Part shown: positions 48,307 through 59,165 of the stretch, in pieces
Position numbering within the stretch: position 1 is the first letter of the stretch
Layout: each line of letters starts with the position of its first letter
The notes under the pieces: generated by a model
What the model was told of the DNA's origin: nothing
The model's database searches: none
What the model saw: only the letters and a program-made list of their open reading frames with translations
Translations under genes and position numbers: made by a program
Source of the DNA: Neelides folsomi
Lineage: Eukaryota > Arthropoda > Collembola > Neelipleona > Neelidae
Direction: 5' to 3'
Assembly (NCBI GenBank): GCA_034687125.1
Contig: JAQGBZ010000003.1
Span: 124,001-188,000 of the forward strand
Length of the DNA stretch: 64,000 nucleotides

Positions 48307-49533
48307 TTTTCAAATCTTAATAGGAGATTTCTTCTCGTTTGGAAATATCTTAATGTCTTGCTAGGCTCTCAAACTTGAATGAAAATCATGCGACAGCGAA
48401 TTTCTTTTATAGCTTGAAAATAAAAATAAAAAATGCAAAAAACTGAAGACACATACAATATCCATATATTTAAAAAGAATTTCTTTATTTTTTCCCCATT
48501 CTTGCGATCATTAATTCGTGGACATTTCAAAGGAAGATGAATAGAATTGGCGTCGATTTAGTGAGTTACATAATTTTTTTTATCTCCAGAAGCCATTTAG
48601 GGAATTCCTGGACAGTCAACGTTCGCAAATTCAATTCAATATTCTTTTCTCCCAAGATCTTCTTCGTCATATGACTCAATGAAGTTCATATTTATACTGC
48701 CTGCTGATGCGGTACGTAATTATGCCCTCGAATCTCCCAGAGGTAAAAATGTAATAAAAACAAGTGTTTTTGCCTCTTTAATATTCACCATTATCTACAA
48801 TTACCAATTACATTTACATAAACTCTTTAGTCTTGTCAGTTGTAATTTGTACAGCAATTACTTATATCGAGCATGTGTGTTATACTCAGGGCCTCAATTT
48901 AATGGTAAATAATGTATAGCTAGTAATTACTAATTATCTATATTAATTTTTGAATTATATATAATATTACTATTTATTATTGAACCTGTAGATCTAGAAT
49001 GAATTAAAAATCACACATTTTTACTCGTCTGAGAATGCCTTGAAAAAATTATTTGTCTGATTTTAAAGCTCAAACTATGTATTTAAATAATAATAATCAT
49101 AATAATCAAAGATTGAATTCTCTATTTTAGGCTTATGAAACGAAAGAAAACATTTGTCATTTAGTAACATTTATTAGGGTATTAAAGTAAAATTAATAAC
49201 TTGTTATAATTCTAATCTCTTGTTTATAAATCATATACCTCCAAATTTTTACATTTTATGAAATTTTTGCAAAAAAACCAACTTAATTCGTTTAGATAAT
49301 TCCCCATACTTTAACATTTTAAAACAAAATATATTTCAAATTGATCATAGTATGCAGTATGTAATGGTATGGTACTTAAGTATACTTATCAATACAAAAA
49401 CAGGAGAATTGAATAAAAAGGAGTCCAAATTTATTTTATACAGGCATTATTAATTTTTTTAAAGATTTGACAAAGTTTAACATCGAATTTTTTGCATAGA
49501 TAACAGTGTTAACAATTGTAAATTGTTGAATTA
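48307..49533. other. Intergenic between paralogous Gly-rich genes
   Basis: AT-rich; a 77-codon + strand frame at 48679-48912 lacks support. Nothing else recognised. Confidence 0.45.
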
Positions 49534-49538
49534 ATTAT

Positions 49539-49886
49539 TTATTTTCCATATCCTCCAAATCCTCCGCCGTATCCTCCGAATCCTCCACCGTATCCTCCGT
49601 ATCCTCCACCATAGCCTCCGTATCCTCCACCATAGCCTCCGTATCCTCCTCCATATCCGCCATAGCCACCGAATCTCCTTCTTCCAAATCCAAATTGACG
49701 CTTGTTCCTCACCAATTCAACATTCGATTCTTCTTCTAAAGATTTAAAGAATGTTAGCTAATACGGATAAATAGTTTTGATGTGATATTTAACATTAATT
49801 TTATAGTGTAAGATACCTTCAGCTGGTGCAGCCGTTGAAATGGCCAAGTAACCCAAAACGAGCAAGACGAAAAGTGAGAACTTCAT
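49539..49886 (-). CDS. Gly-Tyr-rich secreted peptide precursor 2
   Basis: Exons 49886-49817 and 49735-49539, 88 residues. Signal peptide (MKFSLFVLLVLGYLAISTA), acidic propeptide (A-P-A-E-E-E-E-S-N-V-E-L-V-R), dibasic N-K-R, then Q-F-G-F-G-R-R-R-F and G-G-Y-G-G-G-Y repeats to the end. One intron fewer than its paralog at 47811, so exons 2 and 3 are fused here or were split there. AATAAA (49538-49543) overlaps the stop. Probably a tandem duplication followed by repeat drift. Confidence 0.85.
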
Positions 49887-50612
49887 TTTTGATCTCCTTC
49901 TTAAACTTCGAAACTGTTAATGTCTCAAGAGCTTGTGGAACTTGAATACAATGATGGAAAAGAGAACTCCTTATATACTTTGTAAAATAAACCAAAAAAA
50001 GGACCAAATCCGAATTTATCCAGATTTAAGTGAGGTGATTAGCTTTTTTATTTTCTACCCTGCCACAACTGGATTCATTAATTTGATGTTGCTAAAGTCA
50101 GAAGGACAAAAGAATTTTCGATAGAGTTACCTAAAAAGTTTTTTTTGGTCCAGTCGTATACCCGAAGGAATTTCCATTCGTAGTCACCTTATATATTAAA
50201 TACATGCATTTATTAAACTTTTTGCTACCCAAGGAATCATGACGGAATGAAATTCTCCATACAAAGGCATCTTCAGGTATTAAATCTCAAACAAATCTTA
50301 GTTTATGACGCAGAAAATAATCACGTCACTAATTCACCCCACAAGCACAATAAATAAAAAATGAAATAAAAACAAATGTTATTGCCTTCCAATTTGTCTT
50401 TTTAATCCGAACCATAAGCTCTTACTTATTTTTATATAATTCCAATTTAGAAAATTACATTAAAATTAACTAATTTTCCTCATGGAGTGCAATATTTTTT
50501 ATATGACTTGTGTACGATAAGAAAAATTGTATTTTGCATTACATGTTAAAATAGTATTTTTTCTCTTGCAGTCGCACAAAAATCTAAGAACATTTTTTTT
50601 CTCTTAATGACG
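49887..50612. other. Intergenic
   Basis: Promoter side of the Gly-rich gene; nothing recognised. Confidence 0.45.
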
Positions 50613-50864
50613 TCAAACGAGCTTGTAAGGTTGAGTCGGAGTTGGAAAGATGATGTGCTCAGAAATTAAAACCGACTCATTTGCAACTGGGTCCAAAAAA
50701 CTTCGGTCAGCTTCAATTTTGGACAAAGGGACGATCGTGACGTTGAGAACTTCTTGGATGAAAAATCGTCTTTCTTTGAAATAGACGCTCAAGAAGTAAA
50801 GCGCCCCGAAGAGGAACATCAGAAGTAAAAAATTAAAAGCTGCTTCTGTTCTTCGGACTTTCAT
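50613..50864 (-). CDS. Small membrane protein, 83 residues, orphan
   Basis: Intact frame with an ATG preceded by an AACAG acceptor (about 50881), which suggests a 5' UTR intron. Seen: basic N-terminus (M-K-V-R-R-T), one transmembrane helix at residues 10-29, then K-E-R-R-F-F and a conserved-looking C-terminal half with N-V-T-I-V and N-E-S, both possible N-glycosylation sites. A type II membrane orientation is likely. Not recognised. Confidence 0.5.
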   Translation of the reverse strand: MKVRRTEAAFNFLLLMFLFGALYFLSVYFKERRFFIQEVLNVTIVPLSKIEADRSFLDPVANESVLISEHIIFPTPTQPYKLV

Positions 50865-52115
50865 AAATAAATTGCTACTCCTGTTAAAACGATAAATTTA
50901 ATATTCAAAGTGGAATTCACAATAACTTTTAAACTATAAAAATGATTTAATAAAATATTTTTTAATTAATAAATATAATGGATTTTTAGTCTAACTTACA
51001 TGTTGAATTATTGTAGTGGTTCAAAGTCAAATGTGTGAGATTATGAGAAGGTTGAAAATGAAAGTGAGGATTTCCTTTTCCTCTCCACAATTCTATTAAT
51101 TTTAAATTTCCTCATTTCTCGCATCATAACCGTTGAATAATTCAAGGAGGTTTGAGTCAGCTTCGCATCCGAATTCCATATTTATTCAAAGACATTTTTC
51201 ACCGATGTTTTTTTCACCATCAAAGAATATTTTTTTATTAAAACTACTGAATGTGAGAGAGTGTATTACTAAAACTATGTAAGTACATAATACGTGTATT
51301 GGTAAGTGCATAAGAGTATAAGTATTTATAGTATATCCCTATAGTCATAAATTTCGAATAGTAAAGGACAATGGGGCTTTTGTGAGCCCTTTGCATAAAT
51401 ATAATATTGAAGATCTATGGTGTTCATACGTGTGAATGTGTGAAACGTGCGGTTGGGTCACAATAAAATAAAAATTGAGATGTTTTTGTATTCCTCCCCG
51501 GCTTCTAAAGTTTCCTCCACTTTCCTCATCTTTAAAAAGGTGAATGAATAAAATATGTGGACCATTAGGACGCATATTTGTCCATAAATTAACTCATTCC
51601 GTGGAAGTTCTTAATCCCCAATCTTCCCATTCTTCCTTTCAGAGGGGAAATGAAGTGGAGGAATTAGAAGGAGAATGAGACTTGTTTTTTTCTCACGCCC
51701 AAATAAGCTCCTTCTGAAAAGAAATAACTATGTGGGACTTGATCAACACGATCAGGGCGCATAAATTGCATGAACCTCGAATTCAATTCCATACCTTTAT
51801 TCCCATTACAATGCACCTCAACATTACCATTCAATATAAAATAACACATTTCTTTTAATATAATGAATAATGAGATTTATTATATTTAATATTATTATTT
51901 AATATTTAACTATCCTGATTATTTATAGTTCCTGTCTACCTGACCGGAATATGTGAAATTATTAAAGAATATATTTAAATTCGATTTTACCATATATGCA
52001 AGTTGGACATTTACATAGGATATATATGTCGTTACTGATATCTGATATCTCTATAACTTTAATAAGCATGTTATACTCTTTAACTAATAAACTGATAAGG
52101 GTTAATAGAACAAGA
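50865..52115. other. Intergenic
   Basis: Two minus-strand frames at 51345-51575 and 51664-51849 have no start, splice or domain support. No other feature. Confidence 0.4.
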
Positions 52116-52440
52116 ATGGATTCTTCTACTTGGAAGGTGAACAATGATAATCTCCAAACGGTAAGGTTTCCAGATCAGAATCTCATATTCAATTTTAATT
52201 AACGTCCCTTTTATATTCATACAGAGCTATTGGAATAGGAATAAGGAGAGTCATCGTGAGAAACGATGGATTTTAAATCCGCCATTCTCCCAGAACTCTC
52301 AACTTCAATTCTTCACCCATTTGTTCCTCCAACACTCCACGACCAAGGTTGGGAAAAATTGGAGGAAGATTTTGCGAAAAGTGGGAGTGTCAATAACTCC
52401 ACCTCGTTTATATGCACATAATAGAGCCAATGGGAAATGA
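52116..52440 (+). CDS. Possible two-exon small basic protein
   Basis: ATG at 52116; exon 52116-52160 ends at a strong donor (ACG|GTAAGG). An ATACAG acceptor opens exon 52225-52440 in phase, giving 86 residues with a basic C-terminal half (N-W-R-K-I-L-R-K-V-G-V). No signal peptide or domain. An alternative 51-codon frame from the ATG at 52266 overlaps it in another frame. Neither is supported beyond splice consensus. Confidence 0.3.
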
Positions 52441-52643
52441 TAGGAAATGTTATGTCCTAGCTCAATATACTTTAATTACAATTAATTACGCTCGTTCCAT
52501 TTCATTTGACTCTCACACTTACCAAATGTACTTACTTTTTAGATACAAAAAACAGAGCTGAATATCCTTTTTCTTATATTGTAAATTGCAACAGAACGTT
52601 AGTTTATAATTTAGCTATACATAACTTTATTTTCAGAGATTCA

Positions 52644-54828
52644 ATGAAAATAAATTCCACAATGATTTGTGGATTTTTATTAAAAATACTCAAAAAGTTG
52701 ATTGTGTTTGTGATCTCTTTTGTTGTGACGATTTCTTTCCCTTTTGTTATAATCCTCATAAGCCCAATTTACATCTTTAGATATTTTGTGTTCAAAACCA
52801 GCAAGTTTTTCCGTCCTGATTTAGGAAAGATGTTGTCTACTCGAAGTTGTGTGAGTTCGATTGATGATATGTATACCAAACCGAATATTTCTCTTGCTGT
52901 TGTAATGGCCATCGAAGGGGATATTCCTTTGCATTTGGGGAAAAAGAGATGGACCGAAGCTGTGCTTGATAAAAAAGGAAAAGATGGGAATTTGCTCAGA
53001 CCAGAAATGAAACAGTGAGATATTTCATTTAAGCTATAATAAAAAATATTAATTTTATTTTATCAATGATAATCAAACAGACATCACATTACATTATAAT
53101 TTTCATTAATTGCTAACAATCGATGGTTTCGTATAGGTATTTAACATCATGGATGGGGTTCCACTTTTGGAAAGATGATCCAAACTTCAATATTGACGAT
53201 CACATTTTTTATCATAAAGATCCAGAGTTTGGGGATAAATTCATAAACGAGGAAGATTTGCTCAAATTAAGTTTAAAATTACTACAAAAACCATACAAGG
53301 TTAAAACACAATAATTGGAATTTTGGAATTATTGAATTGGAATTGGTTTCAATTCAATAAATTTTGTTTAAAATAGAGAAAACGACCATTATGGGATATC
53401 AACGTGGTTCAAAACTACCGACCCAACAGAGGACCTGAAGGCCTCGAACAAGATAAAACCCGGATTGTGTTAATTCTCCGAATTCATCATTGCCTCGCAG
53501 ATGGATTTTCAATTGTTCAAATGTTGCTAGAAGCAGGGGAAAATGTAGGAATTAAAATGCCCATTCCTTCCTATGAAACTCCGAGCAATTGGAAGAAATT
53601 CAAAGACGTTTTTACTTTTTGTGTCAAAGTTCCATTTCTCTTCATGCCAGAGGTAGCAATTTAACCATACTATATAAATATTGTATAGCTAATCGCATTT
53701 CAATTAAACTATGAATGGTTCAAAGAACTATTCAAAAACTCAATTGGATCAATTATGTAAAATATTGCCGTTAGCCACTAAACATAAATTTTTATCCTCG
53801 GGTACTACCTGTATTTGTATTTGTGCCATTGTGCCCATAAACTATTTGAATTTTAATTGTATAATATGTGTGTAATGGATATTGGATATTTTGAAGGTTT
53901 TGAACAGTTGGGATTTCAATGCCTGGAGACGTCCCAAGATGAAAAAAGGAATCAATGCTGCAGCAATTGAAAGGATCGAAATGGACAGACTTAAAAACAT
54001 TAAAAGCTTCTTTGGCGTGTCGGTAACAACTGTCGTCATTGCAGCAGTGACGGGAGCCATTCGGAGTCACATGATTCGAACAGGCGTCAAAGTCCCTAAG
54101 CGAATTCACACCGGTACAACTTTACCGGTTTCAAATCATCCGAGTGAAAAACTACGAAATCACATGTGAGCAATTTTTAATGCTTTTTTTCCCAAACACT
54201 ACACAAAGAACTTATAGATCTGTCGATCAATCACATAATAATCGTATTAATAATATTGTCATTTTACTTTGTACTATAAGGACAATGTGTACTTTGGCGT
54301 TACCAGTCGGTGAAAGCGATCCTGTGATTCGATTGAAAATAATAAATGATGAAATTCAACGTGCCAGGACCTCCGTCCTTCCTCAACTCTTTTTCTTTTT
54401 TCTCCCAATCTTGGGAGGATTGTTCCATTGGATGGCTCGAATTCTAATTAGAAATTCTCTCATGACTTGTCTCCTCACTTCGTTTCCTGGACCAAAAGAA
54501 ACACTAAGATTCATGGGAGTAAAAGTTACTGATTTGGCTTTAGGCTCGGGACTCCTTCCGGGATCAACAGGTAAAAAACTCAAAATTACATATTGACTTT
54601 AGCTAAACTCATCAATCACTATCACGGATGTGTACATACAGGTAGAACCGACCTAACATTTTATCTATTTTCATAGCTGTTGGGTTCACGACGCTGAGTT
54701 ACAATGGGAATATGAATATCATTGGTGGAGGTGACACGGCCTTGATTTTGACTGAAGAAGAAGCAAGAGTTTTTATTAATGGAATCACTGATGAAATTCA
54801 CGTGCTTGAAAAGATTGCCAATGTATGA
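52644..54828 (+). CDS. Wax ester synthase / diacylglycerol acyltransferase (WSD1-like)
   Basis: Six exons: 52644-53014, 53137-53299, 53377-53652, 53897-54165, 54281-54570, 54677-54828; phases agree; 506 residues. WS/DGAT enzymes join fatty acyl-CoA to fatty alcohols or diacylglycerol. Seen: an N-terminal hydrophobic anchor (residues about 10-45), R-P-L-W-D, the catalytic H-H-C-L-A-D-G at residues 215-221 (HHxxxDG), then V-T-G-A-I-R, and C-terminal G-P and Y-N-G blocks typical of the WES C-terminal domain. Bacteria and plants carry this family; among animals it is patchy. In an arthropod it could make cuticular wax or storage esters. An upstream in-frame ATG (52506) would add a polar leader and is less likely. 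Confidence 0.9.
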
Positions 54829-55089
54829 GAGTGAATTAGAAGAAGCTACAACTTTATATTTAAAAGGTATTTATCATTTATTATATTGTATAATAAATAT
54901 CAGTTTTATCATCTACCCAATTTGACCGTACTCTATATATTTTTATTTATCATTTTTTAAAATTGCTCATTGAAATTGAACGAACATTTTCTGCAGGATT
55001 TTCTGAAATTCTCTCAAACCTCGTCGTACAAGGAATAATATTTAAATCAGCTAATTTTAGATAGTGATGAGTTAAATGAATTAAGGTGT

Positions 55090-55495
55090 TTATGAAAAGC
55101 AGTAACAAAGGTCTGGACGACAATAATAAAAAACATATCCAGATGTGAAACAAGATGTTGAACAATCACTCTCAATCAATCGGCCGCAGTATCCAGGAAG
55201 ATATCCGTTGTCTACTACCAGGCCGGTTGTTGAAGGATAGCCGGATCCAAATCCTTTCAAATCAAGAATTACCTTACTTTAATAATTTTTTGATAATTAA
55301 TAATGATAAACAAAATTAACCTGATTTCGTTTCCTTTTGACTCTTAACCTCTAAATCTTGATGTGTTTTAAGCGAAGCTTTTCCAAATGTTTCAGGGAGA
55401 TTTAGATAATTAAAATAACTTAAAGCGTCTGATCTTTGTAATGTTATAAAATATAAAAGAAATACTACTACATGAACTCTATCAAATAGTTCCAT
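55090..55495 (-). CDS. CSalpha-beta (defensin-like) secreted peptide 2
   Basis: Exons 55495-55349 and 55272-55090, joined at GAG|GTTAAG in phase 0, 109 residues. Signal peptide at about residues 1-25 and a propeptide; the mature part holds six cysteines spaced C-x7-C-x3-C-x9-C-x4-C-x1-C. The CxxxC and CxC pairs define the cysteine-stabilised alpha/beta fold of arthropod defensins and related toxins. The paralog at 55760 has identical spacing. Antimicrobial defence is the likeliest role; ion-channel activity cannot be excluded. The exon join is the least certain point. Confidence 0.75.
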
Positions 55496-55759
55496 TTTAG
55501 GGTTATCGGTTAAAATGTTAATGGAAAAACGAAATAAAATTTTGTATTAAAAAAACTTATTCATTTATTCACAACGTGTAAGGCCATTTGAGAAAATGTA
55601 ATTACAATTTATCATATAGTTAATTATAATATTATGTAGAACAAGGTAAAGAAATCTGTTTGCGGTTTTGATGAATGTTGATAGAATTTCGAGACGAGTA
55701 AATATTGGAAGATTTGTTTTATGTTTTTACAAGTGTAGTATATAAATATTTAAAAAAAA

Positions 55760-56391
55760 TTAATTGAAACACCAACATTGTTTATGAGAGCACCAATATT
55801 TTTTGTATTCTTCAGCTCTGCAAGCCGTATAGCACTCGATTTCATGGTATCCTCCACAATAATCAATATCATTTCCAAATTCCACTAAAAATGTTATTAT
55901 AAGTTCTTTTATTAACGAATGTTTTTCATTTCATATTTAATAAACGTATATTTAATAAATATAAAATTTAAAAAGTACCCTTATTTTTTTCAAATCCTTT
56001 AACTTGAACTTTTTTCAAAACAGAGGACATATCGTTTTTAGCTTCCGCCTTTGTAAATTGTTTGGAGAGGTCAGAAAATTTTGGTGAAGAATAAACATGT
56101 TTAATCTGAAATAATTTTTATTAAAATATAAATACCAATGTAATATCTAGTGGATTAAATTGTAAATATGAAACCAGAGCAGAATAATAATAAAATATAC
56201 TTAATATTTAAATATATTTCATTCAATTTAATTTATTTTATTTTGATATATTTATGTTAATAGTTAAGGGTTGCGTCAAAAGTCGTCGTTTTAAAAAATA
56301 AAGCGACTTTTGACGCCCCTGATATATGGTACTTTTAGTATAATACACTAACTTTAAAGACAAGAAAAAAGAAAAGCACATATAACTTCAT
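55760..56391 (-). CDS. CSalpha-beta (defensin-like) secreted peptide 1
   Basis: Exons 56391-56353, 56105-55979, 55884-55760; phases agree; 96 residues. A short Phe/Leu-rich signal peptide, with its cleavage region on exon 2, a Lys/Ser-rich propeptide, and a last exon with six cysteines in the spacing C-x7-C-x3-C-x9-C-x4-C-x1-C. Acts outside the cell; probably an antimicrobial peptide. The mature domain has a mixed charge, more basic and aromatic than its neighbour's. Signal peptide and mature domain lie on different exons, a common defensin gene plan. Confidence 0.8.
56273..56316. repeat. Perfect 13-base hairpin
   Basis: GCGTCAAAAGTCG at 56273-56285 and its exact complement CGACTTTTGACGC at 56304-56316, loop of 18 bases, inside intron 1 of the CSalpha-beta gene. 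Could be the ends of a tiny foldback repeat or a transcribed stem. Confidence 0.7.
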
Positions 56392-57011
56392 TATTAATAA
56401 ATAATTTATAAAAATTTGAATGTTCAAAATTCAATTTAAATCGTTCAGTTATATAATAAATTATTATAATTAAATGCAAATATTTATATACCTAGATGTA
56501 CGTACTTACACTTACATTAGGTAAAATGATCTATACGGAAATGATTAAAAATATTATTACCTAATATAGTTATAGACGTATATGTCAGAAAAAAGACGTT
56601 GTGAATGAAAAATTAGGAAATGATTATTTAACAAAAGTAAACATCGTTATTTACCTTAAATTTTACTGGAAGAGGATTATGGATTATAGAATGAGGAAAT
56701 ATTTAATTTAGCGCTAACTAATACATCTACTTTCACTTACTTTATAAAGCAAATAAATAATACTTGATATAATTAAGAGTATAATGTAATTTTATTCAAT
56801 ACATATTATGTAGGTATATAAACAGAACTCGCACAGTTGTACGATATACTATAAAAGATCTAGACTAGAGATGAAAATTTTGCTTATACGGATTATATTT
56901 AAAAATCATGAGGTCAATAATTTAATTTTTTTCTTTTTAATATTAGATTGTAAAGTCGAAAACGTGTGTTGAATAGAAGAACAGCAACCTCCTCAGTCTT
57001 ATGTGATGGTG
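56392..57011. other. Intergenic, promoter side of the CSalpha-beta gene
   Basis: AT-rich; no gene or clear immune-response motif recognised by eye. Confidence 0.4.
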
Positions 57012-57230
57012 AGGTCATAGGTCACGAGATCGCGGAAAAGTTGAAAGGCAAAAAGGTCACGATGAGTTGAAAGGGGATGATGTCACGAGGAGTTGAAAGG
57101 TGACAAGGTCACGATTAGTTAAAATGTGTTGAGGTCAAAGTTACGTTGAAAGGTGATAAGGTCACAACGAGTTACTGTCACAAGGGGAAAATGGACTTAA
57201 GGTGAAAATGAATTCCATGAGGTCAAATGT
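57012..57230. repeat. 26-base minisatellite with AGGTCA motifs
   Basis: From about 57041 five degenerate units of TTGAAAGGTGATAAGGTCAC-type (period about 26) follow one another. AGGTCA occurs at 57012, 57019, 57054, 57106, 57132, 57159 and 57220; the first two form AGGTCA-T-AGGTCA, a DR1 nuclear-receptor site. Confidence 0.6.
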
Positions 57231-57481
57231 CACGGGGAGTGAAAATGATCTTTGACTTGTAAAGTTGTAAATAATGAATCAGCCACGATGTGGAATTGAA
57301 CTAATATGGCGTTAGAGATGAACATATACCCTTTGAAATGGAAATTGAATTGAGTGTTGTTGGTTGTTTGTTCCCACTTCCTCCAGACCCGAAAAAAGAC
57401 AAAACTTTCTTGTGCGATGTTGAGGCCTAAATTCCGGCATGGCATGTTCAGGTTTATTTCAAAGGATTAAATTTATAACGC

Positions 57482-57790
57482 AAAGTTGATGACTAAATTT
57501 TATCTTGCAAATTTTTCCTGGAGATGAAAATGATGTTTATAATCATTACATATAAAGGTCACGACGACAATCATTTATTTTTCATCTTTTCACTATTACA
57601 TTGTAAAGTTGACGACTATACTTTTATCTGACAAATTTTCTTGGATGTGCAAATTGTGTTTTTATGAATTATGTATAAAGTTCACGACCCCAATCATCAA
57701 AATTTCGTCTTATAACATTTGGAACGAAAAGTTCATGACTATATTTTTGTCTTACAAGCTTTTTCTGGAGATGTAAATAGTGTTTGAAAA
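57482..57790. repeat. Three degenerate copies of a 123-base tandem repeat
   Basis: AAAGTTGATGACTA (57482), AAAGTTGACGACTA (57605) and AAAGTTCATGACTA (57728) recur exactly 123 bases apart, with matching inner blocks such as CTGGAGATG and, in the first two copies, ATAAAGG/TTCACGAC. The third copy is partial and runs into the 3' flank of the U2 gene. Confidence 0.75.
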
Positions 57791-57887
57791 ATTCTCGATC
57801 GGAAAAAAGAAAAATCGTTGTTACTCGTCGAAAAATTTGTTTTATACCTTTTTCGTTTTTATACCATTTATCTTTTATTGTGTTTAT

Positions 57888-58072
57888 TGGGCCGTTTCCT
57901 GCTATACTGCAATGCAAGTACAACCCGTGGTGCGGGAGGGGCAAGCCCCAGATCCGCTCCGTATTCCAAAAATCAGTTTTAATCTTTGATGCTCCAATGG
58001 AGCAATACCAGAGATTAAGCTGATAAGAACAGATACTACACTTTGATCTTAGCCAAAAGGCCGAGAAGCGAT
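57888..58072 (-). ncRNA. U2: U2 spliceosomal RNA
   Basis: Read on the minus strand, the gene begins ATCGCTTCTCGGCCTTTTGG at 58072, continues with the branch-point recognition stretch GTGTAGTATCTG, stem-loop IIa/b, the Sm site GATTTTTGG, and ends with stem-loops III and IV (GGGGCTTGCCCC, then a hairpin around TTGCAGTA). All core elements are intact, so it looks functional. The exact 3' end is uncertain by about five bases. The upstream element that should sit about 55 bases before position 58072 was not recognised. It is the only RNA gene I could identify here. Confidence 0.95.
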
Positions 58073-59165
58073 AGTTTTTCACACTTCTGACAACTGTCTT
58101 CAAGAGAAAAACACTTTATTTCCACTCGACTTTCGAAAAAAAATTAATATAGCCCAAAAAATATTATTTTTTGGAAAACTTCAATTTCAGATCTGATTAA
58201 AGGGCCATATGTGCTTTTATATTTTGCATTCATTTTTTTAAATCACATTTACCTAATGGTCTTAATTAGCTAAAGTTGTTAGAATTGAGACAAAAGTGGT
58301 AAAAAGACGTTTAGTCTCTTAAATTCATTCTGGGGAACGTTGAGACATTTTCTTGTTATTTAGGTATTTATTGTTATTGGATACTTGTTTGTGATATAAA
58401 TATTATATTCGATTCAAATTCAATCTCTAAAGGTGACTCAAATCATATTCAAAATTAATTATTTTAATAACTAGTTTCATTATCGAAAATTTTTTTCCCC
58501 TAAAATGTCGTAAATCAATTTGGGAGTATATTACTTTATGACAAATATACAAATTATTGATATTTATGAACATTAAACTCTGAAATTGATTTATTATTTA
58601 ACAATGAAATTATTTTTAATTTTAATTTATTATCAAGTCTTTTATTGTTACAATATTACAAAGGAACACAATATGATTTCACTTACTTCTTTATCATGTT
58701 CTAGCACAACCCTTAAGAATCCTAATGATGGTTAAAGTGAATGATGAAAACGAATAAAAGATTTGAGAAAATGAAAGAAAACCGATGAGGTGAAAATGAA
58801 ATTCATAAATATGAGGTAATCACTCAATGAGTAAATTGTAATATTGAGTAAAATATTATGGCTTTTGTTTATTACTATGATATCGTGTGAATTTAATTAA
58901 ATTGAAAAAGATTGTGCTTGCTTACTAACCAATAAGATCAATGAGGTTTAATATAATCAGATGTTTTATTTATGCTCTTAATATAATATAATTTAATTTG
59001 AAGCAGTCAAATTTTTTAATTATTCATTGTATTACTATTATAATTCGTTATCTAACTTTTACAGGACTTTTTTGTTGACTAAATTGACATTTTGAACGAC
59101 GAAGAACAGTTGATGAGTCGAAAGATAATTGGGAATGAATATTTATTTTATTTCTCTCATCGTTT
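58073..59165. other. Intergenic, U2 promoter side
   Basis: AT-rich; contains the presumed snRNA promoter just above 58072 and the AATAAA of the neuropeptide gene (minus strand, about 59140-59150). No gene seen. Confidence 0.5.
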
